A stretch of 64,000 bases of DNA from assembly GCF_012979275.1 (NCBI RefSeq), contig NZ_JABASZ010000036.1:1-64000 (forward strand), read 5' to 3'. This stretch comes from Pseudopontixanthobacter vadosimaris. Lineage in GTDB: Bacteria; Pseudomonadota; Alphaproteobacteria; Sphingomonadales; Sphingomonadaceae. Numbering within the stretch: position 1 is the first letter of the stretch; each line of letters opens with the position of its first letter. A model generated the notes under the pieces. It had not been told where the DNA came from. It saw nothing but the letters and a program-made list of their open reading frames with translations, and searched no databases. The position numbers were made by a program, and so were the translations under genes. Positions 62,811 to 64,000 of this stretch are shown piece after piece.

Positions 62811-63574
62811 GGACGCGCTTTCTCACGCGCCAGATAGATGACGTCGCGCGGTTGCGACAGAAGATGCTGTCCACTGTCGATGAAAAGGCTTTCGCCGCTC
62901 TGCAAATTTCCTTCCGCCAGCCACAATGCGGCCTGCGCGACTTCTGCTGCTTTCGTCTTGCGCTGCAACAGGTTCAGGCGGTGCGAAACGTCGGTCTCCT
63001 TAGGATCCTGATCATAACTGGGCAGGATCGCACCGGGCGCAAGATCATAAATGCGATCGTCAGCATGAAGGGAACGGTCCAGTGCCTGCATGCCGGTTGC
63101 GGCAGCCAGAGCATGCTTGCTGGCCGTGTAGGAAAAGAAATCCGGGTTGGTATTCTCGAGTTTCTGATCGGTGATGTTGATCACCACGCGCCCGCTCCTG
63201 TTCTCTCTGTCCGACAGGAAGGCCTGTGCCATCGCGGCAGGCGACCGCGCGTTGACGGCCATCGCCCGGTTGAAAACCTCCTCATCCGGTGCATCAGCCT
63301 CGTCCGGCTGGAAAACCGACGCGCAATTCACCAGCACCTGCCAATCATCTATCCGCTCCAGCAGATCGGCCACCACACCCCGTGCTGCGGCAGTATTCAA
63401 AAGGTCGCAGCGGACGATCTCTGCCGATGAAAGGCTGTCGCACAAAGCCTGCGCCTCTTCGCGCGAGGTACTGTAATGGATGACGACATGCCATCCGGCA
63501 TCGCCGAATGTCCGCGCGATCGTGGCGCCGATCCGGCGCGCGCCGCCGGTGACGAAAACGGATTTGCGGGTCAA
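62807..63574 (-). CDS. Short-chain dehydrogenase/reductase
   Basis: A 255-residue SDR with the NAD(P) motif SVFVTGGARRIGATIARTF, the VNCASVFQP segment, catalytic YTASK, and a C-terminal region (DLAPGAILPS) like FolM/pteridine reductase types. The R after GGA favours NADPH. No ATG gives a suitable start: TTG at 63574 (AGGG eight bases upstream) or 63580 is most likely. It follows rlmN closely and overlaps the cytochrome gene by four bases. Confidence 0.8.
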   Translation of the reverse strand: MTRKSVFVTGGARRIGATIARTFGDAGWHVVIHYSTSREEAQALCDSLSSAEIVRCDLLNTAAARGVVADLLERIDDWQVLVNCASVFQPDEADAPDEEVFNRAMAVNARSPAAMAQAFLSDRENRSGRVVINITDQKLENTNPDFFSYTASKHALAAATGMQALDRSLHADDRIYDLAPGAILPSYDQDPKETDVSHRLNLLQRKTKAAEVAQAALWLAEGNLQSGESLFIDSGQHLLSQPRDVIYLAREKARP

Positions 63575-63603
63575 CTGCAAGACCCTGCTACTGGCATGGA
63601 CAT

Positions 63604-64000
63604 TCAGCCAATTTCCGCTGCCTCCCGGTCGCGCTGCGCACGCGTCTTCTTTTCGGCGGCAGTTTTCAGTTGACCGCAGGCGGCATCGATGTCCCGCCCG
63701 CGCGGCGTGCGGATCGGTGCACTGATCCCGGCACCGAACACGATGGCGGAAAAGCGCCTGATCCTGTCCGGAGTGGAACATTCGTAGGGTGCGCCGGGCC
63801 AGGGGTTGAAGGGAATAAGATTGACCTTGGCCGGAAGATCGTAGTCGCGGATAAGTCTCACCAGTTCCCGCGCGTCTTCGTCGCTGTCGTTCCTGTCCTT
63901 CAGCATCACATATTCAAACGTGATCCGGCGCGCGTTTGAAGCGCCGGGATAGGCCGCACAGGCGGCGAGCAGTTCCTCTATGCCATATTTGCGGTTGATC
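63604..64000 (-). CDS. rlmN: 23S rRNA (A2503-C2) methyltransferase, 3' part
   Basis: The C-terminal 131 residues of the radical-SAM enzyme that methylates A2503 of 23S rRNA and A37 of some tRNAs. [62 protein letters not shown] and the [20 protein letters not shown] end with its conserved Cys are visible. The gene continues beyond the right edge of the window. Confidence 0.93.
   Translation of the reverse strand, partial: INRKYGIEELLAACAAYPGASNARRITFEYVMLKDRNDSDEDARELVRLIRDYDLPAKVNLIPFNPWPGAPYECSTPDRIRRFSAIVFGAGISAPIRTPRGRDIDAACGQLKTAAEKKTRAQRDREAAEIG

Overview
The window looks like one end of a draft contig from a GC-rich alphaproteobacterium of the Sphingomonadales, probably the Erythrobacteraceae side. 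The reasons are the str-S10-spc-alpha order with adk after secY and no rpmJ there, the long added tails on S5 and L3, an Arg at residue 88 of S12, small proteins of sphingomonad type, and two GTTC-N7-GTTC type LexA boxes. The first 14 bases match the 3' end of an Illumina adapter, so base 1 is an assembly edge and the first gene is cut there.

Layout. 1-2.0 kb: a broken GT2/GtrA glycosyltransferase facing a GT39-type membrane glycosyltransferase. 2.3-7.1 kb: a small acidic membrane protein, metZ, a small membrane protein, a SulP transporter, apaG and a LysR regulator. 7.1-9.9 kb: a terminase-small-subunit-like HTH gene, then an AT-richer type II restriction-modification pair (C5 methyltransferase plus GIY-YIG nuclease of the Eco29kI kind). 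10.4-30.6 kb: the translation block rpsL-rpsG-fusA-tuf, rpsJ to rpmD, a 576-bp break with a terminator, rplO-secY-adk, then rpsM-rpsK-rpoA-rplQ closed by a strong terminator. 30.8-32.8 kb: an RYD-rich exported protein, a TRIC-type channel and a VOC protein. 32.8-40.8 kb (minus strand): mdh, a small exported protein, sucD, sucA, sucB, lpd; sucC is not in its expected place. 41-43 kb: a small conserved protein and a SleB-type cell wall hydrolase. 43.0-48.2 kb: a cobalamin riboswitch driving btuB-btuF-btuC-btuD plus one unknown gene. 48.2-52.9 kb: M3 peptidase, lipoprotein, RNA 2',3'-cyclic phosphodiesterase, membrane-anchored GH24 lysozyme. 53.4-56.3 kb: uvrA with a LexA box. 56.4-58.4 kb: an AT-richer, translationally coupled three-gene cassette (two-TM protein, ImmA/IrrE protease, Beta-family protein), also with a LexA-box match at its promoter. 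58.5-64 kb: a second terminase-like HTH gene, rlpA, argG, a sulfite-oxidase-fold molybdoenzyme with its cytochrome b, a short-chain dehydrogenase and the 3' part of rlmN.

Most of the window is core housekeeping. The accessory material is two inserts, the restriction-modification pair and the ImmA/Beta cassette. Each lies directly beside one of two paralogous HTH genes, which suggests these loci are insertion sites. The cassette is the best candidate for an undescribed system: it pairs a membrane protein, a damage-linked protease family and a phage-related protein of unknown role, apparently under SOS control.
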